A stretch of DNA of 64,000 nt from assembly GCA_002480085.1 (NCBI GenBank), contig DKPJ01000006.1, forward strand, positions 136,739 through 200,738, in the 5' to 3' direction. Made by a program: the position numbers and the translations under genes. Below are positions 51,287 to 60,462 of this stretch, piece after piece. The stretch is from Enterobacteriaceae bacterium UBA7338. Its GTDB lineage: Bacteria; Pseudomonadota; Gammaproteobacteria; Enterobacterales; Enterobacteriaceae. Position 1 is the stretch's first letter. Each line of letters begins with the position of its first letter. The notes beneath the pieces are model-generated. The model worked only from the letters and a program-made list of their open reading frames with translations, was not told the DNA's origin and ran no database searches.

Positions 51287-53578
51287 TCACTCTCCATCCT
51301 GCGGATCCAGCCGCTTACGCGCACGTTTTTTCAACAGGGCATACAGCGCCAGCCCGACAATAATGCTGAAGCACAGCCCCAGCACCGCCAGCAGCCCAGA
51401 GTGCTGGTTGGCATACCAGATCACCATCAGGTGCATCGGCATCTCGCCGCGCGGATACTGCGCACCCACGCGGAAGCTGCGCACGCCGTTCTCGTTGGTG
51501 ATGATGGCCGCGTCGCCGCGAATACCGGCGTTAATCTTCGGCGAGGCGAGATCGCTATGCAGCCGCGAGAGCTGGTCGTCGCTGCTGCCGATGGCAGTGA
51601 CCACCGTGCGTCCGCTGCTCCACGGCGAGCGGAAGCTGACGAAGCCGCGCCAGGACTCGTTCGACGAGAAGTAGCGATCGGCTTCAAGGCCGTCTGCGTT
51701 CCAGTCCCCGGCCATCCAGCGCTGGATCTTCTGCCACTGGGTCGGCTCGCGGACGCTCAGCAGATTGTCGTGGGCCACAAAGGGCGAGGTTTTTAACAGC
51801 TCGCGGTTAAAGTCGTGCTGATCCAGCCCGGTGACTGCCAGCACGTCGCGATCCCGCAGCAGCTCAAGGTTCGATCCGGCAGTGGGTATGCCCAGCACCA
51901 CGCGGTTGTGGCTCAGGGCCGTCCCGGTGGCGTTACCGGAGCGCGCAGCCATGTCGAGCAGCGTCCCAACCTGGGTCTCGGTCGGTCTCTCCGGCAGCAG
52001 CAGCACGGTTTGCGAGTAGTCCGCCAGCCGGGTGAAGGGGAAGGAGGCCCCCACAAAGTAGGAGAGGTTTGGCAGCAGCGCGAAGTGGCGGGTGTGGCTC
52101 AGGTCGATCCACGAGTCATCATCCACTCGGCTCTTGATGTTGTTGTTCAGCAGCACGCTACACGGCGCGCTCTCCTTCGGCACAATGTTGAAGTAGAGCG
52201 ACAGCTGGTTGTCACCGTAGATCATGTACGGCTCCAGCGGCATGTCGAACTGCTCCTGGCGCGCGTCGCCGCCCATTTTATGCCACAGCGTCTCCAGCGC
52301 CCCCTGCTTATTGACCGGCAGGTTGTGCAGGAAGGTGTCGTTCATGGTCATGCTCAGCCATGAGCGATCCTCATCAATCCAGCTCTCCGACGGGAAGCGG
52401 TAGCCGATGCGCAGCGGAATGGTTTCGCCATCCCAGAGGAAAAGATCCGGCGCGGCGCGGAAGGCCACCCGCAGCGCATCGTGCCAGATCCCGTTCACGG
52501 TCATGCTTTGATCCTTGCGGATCAGCGCCGAGAGCTTCACCGGACGATCCGTCGGGATCCAGCGCGGCGCGTCGTAGGGCTTGCTGACCGGGATCGACTC
52601 GCCATCCACCGTGACGCTCGGGGTTTGCAGGGCAAAGTTACCCCGCGTCAGACGCCAGGCCGCCGCCCGCAGGGCGCGATCGTCATTGCCCACCACCAGC
52701 AGCAGCTTGTAGGTCGGGTTCGCCGGGTTATCGATAATGCTCAGCGTCGGTCCGCTGCCCTGGGGCAGGGTCAGGCCGCCGATGCGCTCGCCGGGGTGGC
52801 CGACCAGAATGCCGTTCTTCTCCGGCAGGCGATCGTTGAGGGCGGCGAAAGAGACGCCGCGGTAGTCTGCCTGGATACCCATCCACGAGGAGATCAGCGC
52901 CGCCGCGCTGATGGTGTCCGCCGTCAGCCTCGCCGGGAAGGCAAAGGCGATAGTGGCAGGGGTCATCTGCATGCTGTCAAAGAAGGGGCGCGGGAAGTGA
53001 CTGAGATCGGAGCCGATATCCAGCTGCTGCCCCTCGAGGCTAAACTTCGAGTCCGGCAGGATCGTCACCCGGTACTTATCGGTGAGATCGCGCTGGCACA
53101 TCATCGCATCGCCGTCGTTGATCTTGAAGCTGATGGTGTTGCTGGAGACCAACAGCGCCGCCGGAACGTCAAGCTGGAAGCGGGAGACGTCGCTGTCGGC
53201 GGCCCCCAGCGGCACGGTGCCCAGCGGCTGGCCGTTAAGCATCAGTTGCATCGTGGCGTTGCGGGTCGCCATCGCCGGGGAGACCTTCAGGTTCAGCGCC
53301 AGCTGGGCGTTGGTGATCACCTGGCTGACCGGCAGGGTAAAGGCAACGCCCCCCTGCAGCTGGCCGCCGCTCAGGACGATGCCCTGCGGCTGGCCCATCT
53401 GTGCCAGGGTGATATCGTTCACCACCGTCGGGATAAAGGCCGTCGGCGCAGGTGCCTGGCTCGCCACCGGCGGAGGCAGATCCAGCGGCAGCAGATCGGC
53501 AGGGGTGGTCTCCTCCCCGTAGAGTGGCGTAATGAACAGCGCGCTGACCAGCAGCGCCAGAGAGGTTAAACGTTTCAT
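51287..53578 (-). CDS. bcsB: Cellulose synthase periplasmic subunit BcsB (distal operon)
   Basis: A second BcsB, 763 residues. Signal peptide MKRLTSLALLVSALFITPLYG, periplasmic domains with family sequences such as LSHFPRPFFDS and YFVGASFPFTRLADYSQTVLLLPE, and a C-terminal transmembrane helix (about 725-748). It matches the proximal BcsB in architecture but is strongly diverged in sequence. Overlaps bcsA by 4 nt. Confidence 0.95.
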   Translation of the reverse strand: MKRLTSLALLVSALFITPLYGEETTPADLLPLDLPPPVASQAPAPTAFIPTVVNDITLAQMGQPQGIVLSGGQLQGGVAFTLPVSQVITNAQLALNLKVSPAMATRNATMQLMLNGQPLGTVPLGAADSDVSRFQLDVPAALLVSSNTISFKINDGDAMMCQRDLTDKYRVTILPDSKFSLEGQQLDIGSDLSHFPRPFFDSMQMTPATIAFAFPARLTADTISAAALISSWMGIQADYRGVSFAALNDRLPEKNGILVGHPGERIGGLTLPQGSGPTLSIIDNPANPTYKLLLVVGNDDRALRAAAWRLTRGNFALQTPSVTVDGESIPVSKPYDAPRWIPTDRPVKLSALIRKDQSMTVNGIWHDALRVAFRAAPDLFLWDGETIPLRIGYRFPSESWIDEDRSWLSMTMNDTFLHNLPVNKQGALETLWHKMGGDARQEQFDMPLEPYMIYGDNQLSLYFNIVPKESAPCSVLLNNNIKSRVDDDSWIDLSHTRHFALLPNLSYFVGASFPFTRLADYSQTVLLLPERPTETQVGTLLDMAARSGNATGTALSHNRVVLGIPTAGSNLELLRDRDVLAVTGLDQHDFNRELLKTSPFVAHDNLLSVREPTQWQKIQRWMAGDWNADGLEADRYFSSNESWRGFVSFRSPWSSGRTVVTAIGSSDDQLSRLHSDLASPKINAGIRGDAAIITNENGVRSFRVGAQYPRGEMPMHLMVIWYANQHSGLLAVLGLCFSIIVGLALYALLKKRARKRLDPQDGE

Positions 53579-55683
53579 ACGCTCCCCTTCTCCTGCGCCG
53601 CTTTGAGCACCGCACGCTGGCGGCGATTTTCACGGCGTGACTTCCACGTCAGCCAGAAGAGGTCGAACACGCAGCGCATGATGGTCAGCATCGAGCGGAA
53701 CGGGTTGTCCTGCGGTCGTGGAGGTTGGATCCATGCATCGGCGCGGGAGAGCACCACCCGCACCAGCTCGCGGCGGCGGGAGAGCGGGATGTCTTCAAAC
53801 TTCAGCCGCACGTAGGCATCGTCAGCGGCGATGGTCTTCACCGGAATGCTGATCGCCCCAGACTGAAGCTGCAGCTCAATCTCTTCGATCTCATCGGTCA
53901 GGTGACGGCTGTCCGGCACGGCGACGCGGCAGCCGCCCATCGACAGGTCAGCGGTCTCGCTGCGGGAAGAGATGCCGCTGGCGTAGTGGATCAGCGTCGG
54001 AATTTTCACGTCGATACGAATCGTTTTACGCGTCTGCCGCGTTTCCCGGGCAACGGCAATCGCCGCCAGCAGGAAGATCAGGCTGTAGAGTCCCCACCCG
54101 ACGTTAAGCGCAATAACCTTCGGATCGACGCCAAAGTGGTCGTGAGCGAAGGCGCGCACGATCCCCCAGACCACCGCAATCGTCAGCAGGAAGGCGATCG
54201 CCAGGTGCGGGCGCACGACGCTGAAGTCAAAGTAGCCGACGTTGAGCAGGCCGCCCTTATCGGTCACGTTGAACTTGCCGCGTTTTGGGAAGAGCATGGT
54301 CACCATGGTGGGCAGCACGATATGGAACGCCAGCACCAGGTCGTAGATCTCACCCCAGAAGCTGTAGCGGTAGCGTCCGTTCAGCCGTGAGTTGAGGTAG
54401 ATCGACAGGAACAGGTGCGGCAGCGCGTAGGCAAACACCAGGCTCGCGGAGGAGTAGATGATGTTGAGGTTAAACAGCAGGTAGGCCAGCGGCGCGGTCA
54501 GGAAGATGATGCGCGGGATGGCGAACTGGTAGTAGAGCATGGCGCTGAGGTAGCACAGGCGCTGCTGGAAGGTCAGGCCGCGACCAAACAGCGGGTTGTC
54601 GAGGCGGAAGATCTGCGTCATGCCGCGCGCCCAGCGGGTACGCTGGATGATGTGCAGGACCAGGCGCTCGGTGGCAAGCCCGGCGGCCAGCGGAATATCG
54701 ATAAACGCCGAGCCCCAGCCCAGGCGCTGCATCTTCAGCGCGGTATGGGCATCTTCGGTCACCGTCTCTACGGCAAAGCCGCCAATCTCCTCCAGCGCGC
54801 TACGGCGGATCACCGCACAGGAGCCGCAGAAGAAGGTGGCGTTCCAGTTATCGTTACCCCGCTGGATCGGGCCGTAGAATAGCATCCCTTCGTTAGGGAT
54901 GTTGCGGCCTACGGAGAGGTTACGCTCAAAGGGATCCGGCGAGTAGAAGAAGTGCGGAGTCTGCACCAGGGCCAGCTTCGGATCCTTCAGGAAGCCGCCG
55001 ACGGTAGCCTGCAGGAAGATACGGGTCGCAACGTGGTCGCAGTCAAAGACGCAGATCAGCTCGCCGTGGGTGAGCTTCATGGCATGGTTGAGGTTACCCG
55101 CTTTGGCGTGCGAATTGTCGTTACGGGTGATGTACCCCACCCCGACGTCGGCGGCAAACATGGCAAACTCGCTGCGCTTGCCGTCGTCGAGGATATAAAT
55201 TTTCATTTTATCTTTGGGATAATCGATGCACTGCGCCGCCAGCACGGTGTCGCGCACCACATCCAGCGATTCGTTATAGGTCGGCACGTAGACGTCAACG
55301 GTCGGCCACAGGCTCATATCCTCCGGCAGGGGCACGATCTCCCGCTTCAGCGGCCAGATGGTTTGCAGGTAGTTCAGCAGCAGCATTACCCAGACGTAGA
55401 GATCGGCGAGGAACAGGCCGATGCCCAGAATGGTCTCTATCTCTGAATTGAAGTGCAGGGTCTGGGTGGCACGAAAATAGATGTAGCGCGTTGACATCAG
55501 AAACGACATCACCACCATAATCACGGAGATGCTGCGCTTTTTGCTGTAGCCCATTAAAAAGAGAATGCCGATGCTGATCAGGCCAAAGAGATACTGCTTC
55601 TGGCTATCCATTGGCGTAATGACCACCAGCACGGCGGCAGGCGCCAGCGCCAGGATCAAAAGGTAAAACAGGAACTTTTTCAT
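53575..55683 (-). CDS. bcsA: Cellulose synthase catalytic subunit BcsA (distal operon)
   Basis: A second GT2 cellulose synthase, 702 residues, lacking the long N-terminal extension of the proximal BcsA. Catalytic signatures: DDG (166-168), DCD (214-216), TED (309-311), QRTRW (347-351). PilZ domain with RKTIR (552-556) and DLSMGG (579-584), so c-di-GMP activation is expected here too. It resembles the Komagataeibacter/Klebsiella class found with BcsD. Lies 18 nt downstream of bcsQ. Confidence 0.97.
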   Translation of the reverse strand: MKKFLFYLLILALAPAAVLVVITPMDSQKQYLFGLISIGILFLMGYSKKRSISVIMVVMSFLMSTRYIYFRATQTLHFNSEIETILGIGLFLADLYVWVMLLLNYLQTIWPLKREIVPLPEDMSLWPTVDVYVPTYNESLDVVRDTVLAAQCIDYPKDKMKIYILDDGKRSEFAMFAADVGVGYITRNDNSHAKAGNLNHAMKLTHGELICVFDCDHVATRIFLQATVGGFLKDPKLALVQTPHFFYSPDPFERNLSVGRNIPNEGMLFYGPIQRGNDNWNATFFCGSCAVIRRSALEEIGGFAVETVTEDAHTALKMQRLGWGSAFIDIPLAAGLATERLVLHIIQRTRWARGMTQIFRLDNPLFGRGLTFQQRLCYLSAMLYYQFAIPRIIFLTAPLAYLLFNLNIIYSSASLVFAYALPHLFLSIYLNSRLNGRYRYSFWGEIYDLVLAFHIVLPTMVTMLFPKRGKFNVTDKGGLLNVGYFDFSVVRPHLAIAFLLTIAVVWGIVRAFAHDHFGVDPKVIALNVGWGLYSLIFLLAAIAVARETRQTRKTIRIDVKIPTLIHYASGISSRSETADLSMGGCRVAVPDSRHLTDEIEEIELQLQSGAISIPVKTIAADDAYVRLKFEDIPLSRRRELVRVVLSRADAWIQPPRPQDNPFRSMLTIMRCVFDLFWLTWKSRRENRRQRAVLKAAQEKGSV

Positions 55684-55701
55684 TGTTCGCCCTGGCGAAA
55701 A

Positions 55702-56505
55702 TTAGAATCCAGACATCTTTGGCTGGCTGTGAACGGTGCCGTCGCCGACTCTCACGCCCAGAATATTGGTCACCTTGCGGGCAATCAGCTCGATATCAAA
55801 CGCCGCCGCCGAGGCCGGGCTAAAATCGAAAATCGACTGCTGGGAGGCGTTGGCTTCTATCACGCTCTCATCACGATGAACCACGCCTATCAGGCGCTCG
55901 CCCAGCCGCTGCTCCATAAAAGCGGTGACGTCGCGGCTGATCTGCCGACGGTTATCGCTCTGGTTCAGCACCACGTAGTAGCCCGCTTTGCGGTTAAGCA
56001 TCTCACCGGTCAGACGGTGATTCTCCACCTGCGGCAGCAGGGAGAGCGAGGCGGTATCCGCCAGCAGTGAGACCAGGTGCAGATCGGCCAGCCGCGACAG
56101 CGCCTTCAGCGCCGGTGAGGGACCGGGTGGGAAGTCGGCGATGATAATCAGCCCGGGGTAGTTGAGCAGGGTGCTCAGACCGCGCAGCAGGAAGTGCTCA
56201 TCCTGAACCAGACGCGCTTCGAAGGCTTCGCGCTGCGGCTCCGTGGCATCGCCATAGGGCAGCACAAAGATATTGCCGCCCGCTGAGAGCACGAACTGGC
56301 TCCAGTCGGCGGATTCGGTGGCCTTCGCAACAAAACCGCGGCCGTCGGAGAGCGGAACGCCGAAATGCAGGCGCAGCGCATTCTGCACGTCAAAATCAAT
56401 CGCCAGCACTTTGTTGCCCGCGCGCGACAGCGCATAGGCGAGGTTTGCCGTGAGGGTTGTTTTCCCTACGCCACCCTTCGGCGAACAGACACAGATCAAC
56501 GGCAT
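55702..56505 (-). CDS. bcsQ: Cellulose biosynthesis protein BcsQ, MinD-like ATPase (distal operon)
   Basis: A ParA/MinD-family ATPase, 267 residues, with a complete deviant Walker A, SPKGGVGKTT (8-17), and IDFDVQNAL as Walker A'. It should hydrolyse ATP and act in localisation or assembly of the synthase. It differs from the proximal BcsQ, which lacks both P-loop lysines. Overlaps bcsO by 10 nt. Confidence 0.92.
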   Translation of the reverse strand: MPLICVCSPKGGVGKTTLTANLAYALSRAGNKVLAIDFDVQNALRLHFGVPLSDGRGFVAKATESADWSQFVLSAGGNIFVLPYGDATEPQREAFEARLVQDEHFLLRGLSTLLNYPGLIIIADFPPGPSPALKALSRLADLHLVSLLADTASLSLLPQVENHRLTGEMLNRKAGYYVVLNQSDNRRQISRDVTAFMEQRLGERLIGVVHRDESVIEANASQQSIFDFSPASAAAFDIELIARKVTNILGVRVGDGTVHSQPKMSGF

Positions 56506-57005
56506 GAAGCGATCCTTTCTAACAGCGATTTCAACGGCTGATTTTTTTCAACGGCGGGCTTCGCCTCTGCGGCTTTAGGCGCAAAGAGCTGGGAGAAGTT
56601 AACCGGGGCGGCGGCGGCGGGCGCGGCGGCGGGGATTGGCGCAGGTGGCGCTATCAGTGCCGCAGGCGCGAGTACCGGGGCGGCGGGCGGCGTCGCCAGC
56701 TGGGCCGCAACGCTCTGGAAGATAGGCGGGGCGGCATCAGGGAGCGGTGCCGGGATCTGCGCTGCCGGGGTGGCAAGCGGCTGATCGACCAACGCGAACG
56801 TATCTGGCTCAATGGACTGCGGAACGGGCAGCGAGACGTGCCCGCCCATCGCCAGCGCCGACTCTTCGGTCGCCGGAGAGAGCTGGTTAATAATGGCCCA
56901 GCTGCCGTGGTCATTCGCGAGGTTTTGCGACGAGAGATCTTTAAAATCGTGTTGCTGTGTGTGAGTCTTGTCTTTAAACCTCTGCAAATCATCATAATTA
57001 TTCAT
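56496..57005 (-). CDS. bcsO: Cellulose biosynthesis protein BcsO
   Basis: A 169-residue low-complexity protein: a conserved N-terminus (MNNYDDLQRFKDKTHTQQHDFKDLS) then a long Ala/Pro-rich region (about 65-140) and a short C-terminal LKSLLERIA. BcsO is known mainly as the first gene of bcsD-type operons in Klebsiella and Enterobacter and is linked to ordered arrangement of synthase complexes; the mechanism is unclear. ATG at 57005 has a GAG about 7 nt upstream; ATG at 57017 lacks a ribosome site. Confidence 0.85.
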   Translation of the reverse strand: MNNYDDLQRFKDKTHTQQHDFKDLSSQNLANDHGSWAIINQLSPATEESALAMGGHVSLPVPQSIEPDTFALVDQPLATPAAQIPAPLPDAAPPIFQSVAAQLATPPAAPVLAPAALIAPPAPIPAAAPAAAAPVNFSQLFAPKAAEAKPAVEKNQPLKSLLERIASCR

Positions 57006-57017
57006 AGCTATACTCAT

Positions 57018-57440
57018 GATTTACAAACAAAAATAGCCCTACCGCCGTGTTGGCCAACGTGGCCTTTCACCGGTAAAGATCGCGAATTTTATTATCGTGT
57101 GAATACGGGAGCCGTTAGCTGGCTTCCGCATACTTAATTATTACGTCGTTACGTTACTGCTCTACGACTTTCAACCTATTTACAGCAGTAATATAAGGAT
57201 TAGCGGGACACATGCTATCTGTTTTTGCGGTAAAAAACAGCAAAGCTTTAAATAGTGAGCAGGCAGTAAATTGCTGGAATATAATGCTAATTTAAAGAAA
57301 ATTAGACCTTAAGAAGGGTATATTTAACGCTGACTTTCAGCGTAACAGGCTGAATAAGATAGTTCTTAATTTAATAATTACTTACCCTGTGAAATATTTT
57401 GAAATACTTTAACGTAGAGTGCGGCCACTATTTTCGTAAA
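57018..57440. other. AT-rich promoter region upstream of bcsOQABCDZ
   Basis: About 420 nt between bcsO and the dppF terminator, with no credible gene on either strand. It is much more AT-rich than the flanks (57220-57420 especially, with AT runs such as TTAATTTAATAATT). It probably holds the promoter and regulator sites of the distal cellulose operon; I could not assign individual sites. Confidence 0.6.
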
Positions 57441-57471
57441 GCCTGATGGCGCTACGCTTATCAGGCCTACG
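57441..57471. repeat. REP element downstream of dppF
   Basis: GCCTGATGGCGCTACGCTTATCAGGCCTAC-type palindrome, a single REP unit. Confidence 0.8.
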
Positions 57472-57492
57472 GCGCTTCAGCTCTTCAGAAAT

Positions 57493-57520
57493 AAAAAAAC
57501 CGGAGGCTATGCTCCGGTTT
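57493..57520 (-). terminator. Rho-independent terminator of the dpp operon
   Basis: AAACCGGAG (57497-57505) pairs with CTCCGGTTT (57512-57520); on the minus strand the stem is followed by a T run (57499-57493), 23 nt after the dppF stop. Confidence 0.9.
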
Positions 57521-57543
57521 TGGGGATGAGTAAATCAGATTGC

Positions 57544-58560
57544 TCAGAGCGGGTTAATCGGCTTTTCGCCGTTTTCATCCTGATCTACCGCAAAGCAGGC
57601 CACCAGCTGGCCGCCGTACGATTTCAGCTGCGGCTGAAGCTGGGTGCAGGGACCAAAGCGACGACGGCAGCGGGCGCTGAAGGCACAGCCCGGCGGCGGA
57701 TTCAGCGGGCTGGGCAGCTCGCCGGTCAGCTTGATACGCTCCCGACGATCGTCCGGGTTCAGGCGCGGCGTCGCGGAGAGCAGCGCCTGAGTATACGGAT
57801 GTCGCGGATTGCTAAAGATCTGCTCCTTGGTGCCTTTCTCTACGCAGCGGCCCAGATACATCACCATCACTTCATCGGCAATGTGCTCTACCACCGACAG
57901 ATCGTGGGAGATAAAGACGTAAGAGAGTCCCAGATCCTGCTGCAGATCCATCATCAGGTTCAGCACCTGCGCACGCACGGAGACGTCGAGGGCCGATACC
58001 GGCTCATCGGCAATCACCACGTCCGGATCAAGCATCAGACCACGGGCGATAGCAATACGCTGACGCTGACCGCCGGAGAACATATGCGGGTAGCGATCGT
58101 AGTGTTCGGTTTTGAGGCCCACCTTCGCCATCATCGACAGCGCTTTCTCACGCAGCTCCGCTTTGCTGAGATTGCTGTTAATCTGCAGCGGCTCTTCGAG
58201 GATCTGCCCCACTTTTTTACGCGGGTTCAGCGAGCCGTAGGGGTTCTGGAAGACAATCTGAATCTTCTGTCGGCGCAGCTTCTGCGCCTGCGGATCGTGC
58301 TTAAGCAGATCCTGACCCTGATAGTACAGCTCGCCGCCGGTCGGCGTCTCAATCATGGTCAGCAGACGGCCAAGCGTGGATTTACCACAGCCGGATTCGC
58401 CCACCACCGCGAGGGTTTTCCCGCGTTCAAGAGAGAACGATACGCCGTCCAGGGCTTTCACCAGGCGCTCCGGGGCAAACAGCCCTTTCTTCACCGGGTA
58501 GTGTTTTTTCAGGTCAATAGCCTGCAACAGCACAGGGGTTGTGGCCTCATGCGTACTCAT
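57544..58560 (-). CDS. dppF: Dipeptide ABC transporter ATP-binding subunit DppF
   Basis: One of two ATPases powering dipeptide import (and heme in E. coli). 338 residues: Walker A GESGCGKST, signature MFSGGQRQRIAIARGL, Walker B DVVIADEP, and the C-terminal oligopeptide-transporter extension with a cysteine-rich CAFSARCRRRFGPC cluster, where related transporters hold an iron-sulfur cluster. ATG at 58560 (MSTHEATTPVLLQAID) overlaps dppD by 14 nt. Confidence 0.98.
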   Translation of the reverse strand: MSTHEATTPVLLQAIDLKKHYPVKKGLFAPERLVKALDGVSFSLERGKTLAVVGESGCGKSTLGRLLTMIETPTGGELYYQGQDLLKHDPQAQKLRRQKIQIVFQNPYGSLNPRKKVGQILEEPLQINSNLSKAELREKALSMMAKVGLKTEHYDRYPHMFSGGQRQRIAIARGLMLDPDVVIADEPVSALDVSVRAQVLNLMMDLQQDLGLSYVFISHDLSVVEHIADEVMVMYLGRCVEKGTKEQIFSNPRHPYTQALLSATPRLNPDDRRERIKLTGELPSPLNPPPGCAFSARCRRRFGPCTQLQPQLKSYGGQLVACFAVDQDENGEKPINPL

Positions 58561-59539
58561 AGTTAGGCCTCCCGGCATCATCGAGTGGATAGTGACATTT
58601 AGAACGACGTCCGTTGTCCACCAGGTTCAAGCCTGGCTCTTCAACGCGGCATTTATCCGTAGCATACGGGCAGCGCGGGTTGAGCAGGCAGCCGGTTGGG
58701 CGATCGTATTTACCCGGCACCACGCCCGGCAGCGAGGCCAGACGGGCTTTATCCTGAGCAAACTCAGGCAGCGCACGCAGCAGCGCCTGGGTATAGGGGT
58801 GGCGTGGCGCACGGAAGATATCGTTCGCCTGCCCGGTCTCTACCACCTGGCCCGCGTACATCACGATGATTTTGTGTGCGGCTTCGGCCACCAGCGCCAG
58901 ATCGTGAGTGATCAGGATCAGCGCCATGTTCTCTTTCTGCTGCAGCTCCAGCAGCAGCTCGATAATCTGCGCCTGGATGGTTACGTCCAGCGCGGTGGTC
59001 GGTTCATCGGCAATCAGCAGCTTCGGCTGGCAGGCGATAGCCATCGCAATCATCACGCGCTGGCTCATCCCGCCGGAGAGCTGGTGCGGATAGACGTCAA
59101 GACGCGATGCCGGATCCGGAATGCCCACCTGGGTCAGCAGATCGATAGCCCGCTGACGACGGGTGCGCTTGCTGCCGCCCTGGTGCACCTTAATGGCTTC
59201 CATAATCTGGAAGCCAACCGTGTAGCACGGGTTAAGGCTGGTCATCGGATCCTGGAAAATCATCGCCACGTCGGCACCCACCAGGTTACGACGCTCTTTT
59301 TCCGAGATGCGCTTCAGGTCCTGGCCGTTAAACTCCAGCTTCTCTGCCATCACCCGGCCAGGGAAGTCAATCAGGCCCATAATCGCCAGCGAGCTGACGG
59401 ATTTACCGGAGCCGGACTCCCCAACAATGCCCACCACTTCGCCCTGCTCAACGCTGTAGCTTACGCGGTCTACGGCACGGAACGGTGTCCCTTCGTCGCC
59501 GAAGTGCACCGACAGTTGATCAATATTCAATAACGCCAT
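58547..59539 (-). CDS. dppD: Dipeptide ABC transporter ATP-binding subunit DppD
   Basis: The partner ATPase of DppF, 330 residues (E. coli 327). Walker A GESGSGKS, signature QLSGGMSQRVMIAMAI, Walker B KLLIADEP and the C-terminal extension (CLLNPRCPYATDKC) are present. 11 nt downstream of dppC. Confidence 0.98.
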   Translation of the reverse strand: MALLNIDQLSVHFGDEGTPFRAVDRVSYSVEQGEVVGIVGESGSGKSVSSLAIMGLIDFPGRVMAEKLEFNGQDLKRISEKERRNLVGADVAMIFQDPMTSLNPCYTVGFQIMEAIKVHQGGSKRTRRQRAIDLLTQVGIPDPASRLDVYPHQLSGGMSQRVMIAMAIACQPKLLIADEPTTALDVTIQAQIIELLLELQQKENMALILITHDLALVAEAAHKIIVMYAGQVVETGQANDIFRAPRHPYTQALLRALPEFAQDKARLASLPGVVPGKYDRPTGCLLNPRCPYATDKCRVEEPGLNLVDNGRRSKCHYPLDDAGRPNYEYA

Positions 59540-59550
59540 TCTCGTGCCTC

Positions 59551-60453
59551 TTACTGCTTCAATTTGGGATCGAGCGCATCACGCAGACCGTCACCCATCA
59601 GGTTAAATGCCAGCACCGTCAGCAGGATCGCCAGACCCGGGAAGGTCACGACCCACCAGGCACTCTGTGCGAACTGCAATACGTCGGAGAGCATGGTGCC
59701 CCACTCCGGCGTTGGCGGCTGCGCACCCATACCAAGGAAGCCAAGGGCGGCCATATCGAGAATGGCGTTAGAGAAGCCGAGCGACGCCTGAACGATCAGC
59801 GGCGCAAGGCAGTTAGGGAGGATGTTAACGAACATCTGGCGCATCGCCCCCGCACCCGCCACGCGCGAGGCGGTAACGTAGTCGCGGTTAACCTCGACCA
59901 GCACGGCGGCACGCGTTAAGCGCACGTAGTGCGGCAGCGCCACGAAGGTCAGCGCCAGCGAGGCGTTGACTATTGACGGGCCGAAGATAGCCACCAGCAC
60001 CAGCGCCAGCAGCAGGCTCGGCAGCGCCAGCATGATATCGACTATGCGCATGATGATGTTATCGACGAGGCCGCCGAAGTAGCCTGCCACCAGCCCGAGC
60101 ACGACGCCCATGATCAGCGACAGCACCACCACCAGGCAGCCCACCAGCAGCGACAGGCGCGCACCATACATCAGGCGCGACATCACGTCGCGGCCAACGT
60201 CGTCGGTGCCGAGAATGTGCGCCAGGCTGCCGCCCTCCTGCCATGCAGGCGGGGCCAGCAGCGCGTCACGGAACTGATCCGCCGGGTTGTAAGGCGCAAT
60301 CCAGTTGGCAAAAATGGCAATAATCAGCACCACGATAACGTAGACCAGGCCGACTACCGCGCCTTTGTTGCGTTTGAAGTAGTGCCAGAACTCCTGCATC
60401 GGCGTCATTGGAACCGGTGCGGAGACAGCTTTATCTTGAGTAACTTGTGACAT
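59551..60453 (-). CDS. dppC: Dipeptide ABC transporter permease DppC
   Basis: An inner-membrane permease subunit, 300 residues, about six helices; the cytoplasmic EAA loop is visible in RVAGAGAMRQMFVNILPNCLAPLIV. Forms the channel with DppB. 9 nt after dppB. Confidence 0.97.
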   Translation of the reverse strand: MSQVTQDKAVSAPVPMTPMQEFWHYFKRNKGAVVGLVYVIVVLIIAIFANWIAPYNPADQFRDALLAPPAWQEGGSLAHILGTDDVGRDVMSRLMYGARLSLLVGCLVVVLSLIMGVVLGLVAGYFGGLVDNIIMRIVDIMLALPSLLLALVLVAIFGPSIVNASLALTFVALPHYVRLTRAAVLVEVNRDYVTASRVAGAGAMRQMFVNILPNCLAPLIVQASLGFSNAILDMAALGFLGMGAQPPTPEWGTMLSDVLQFAQSAWWVVTFPGLAILLTVLAFNLMGDGLRDALDPKLKQ

Positions 60454-60462
60454 GATGGCCCC

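Noticed and set aside
45819..57005. Second bcs set as an assembly duplication
   Set aside because: Proteins differ in length, gene content (bcsD, bcsO versus bcsR) and sequence throughout; they are separate loci.
56838..57137. A 99-codon + strand frame across the bcsO start
   Set aside because: Overlaps the conserved bcsO N-terminus antisense and continues into AT-rich spacer; no ribosome site.
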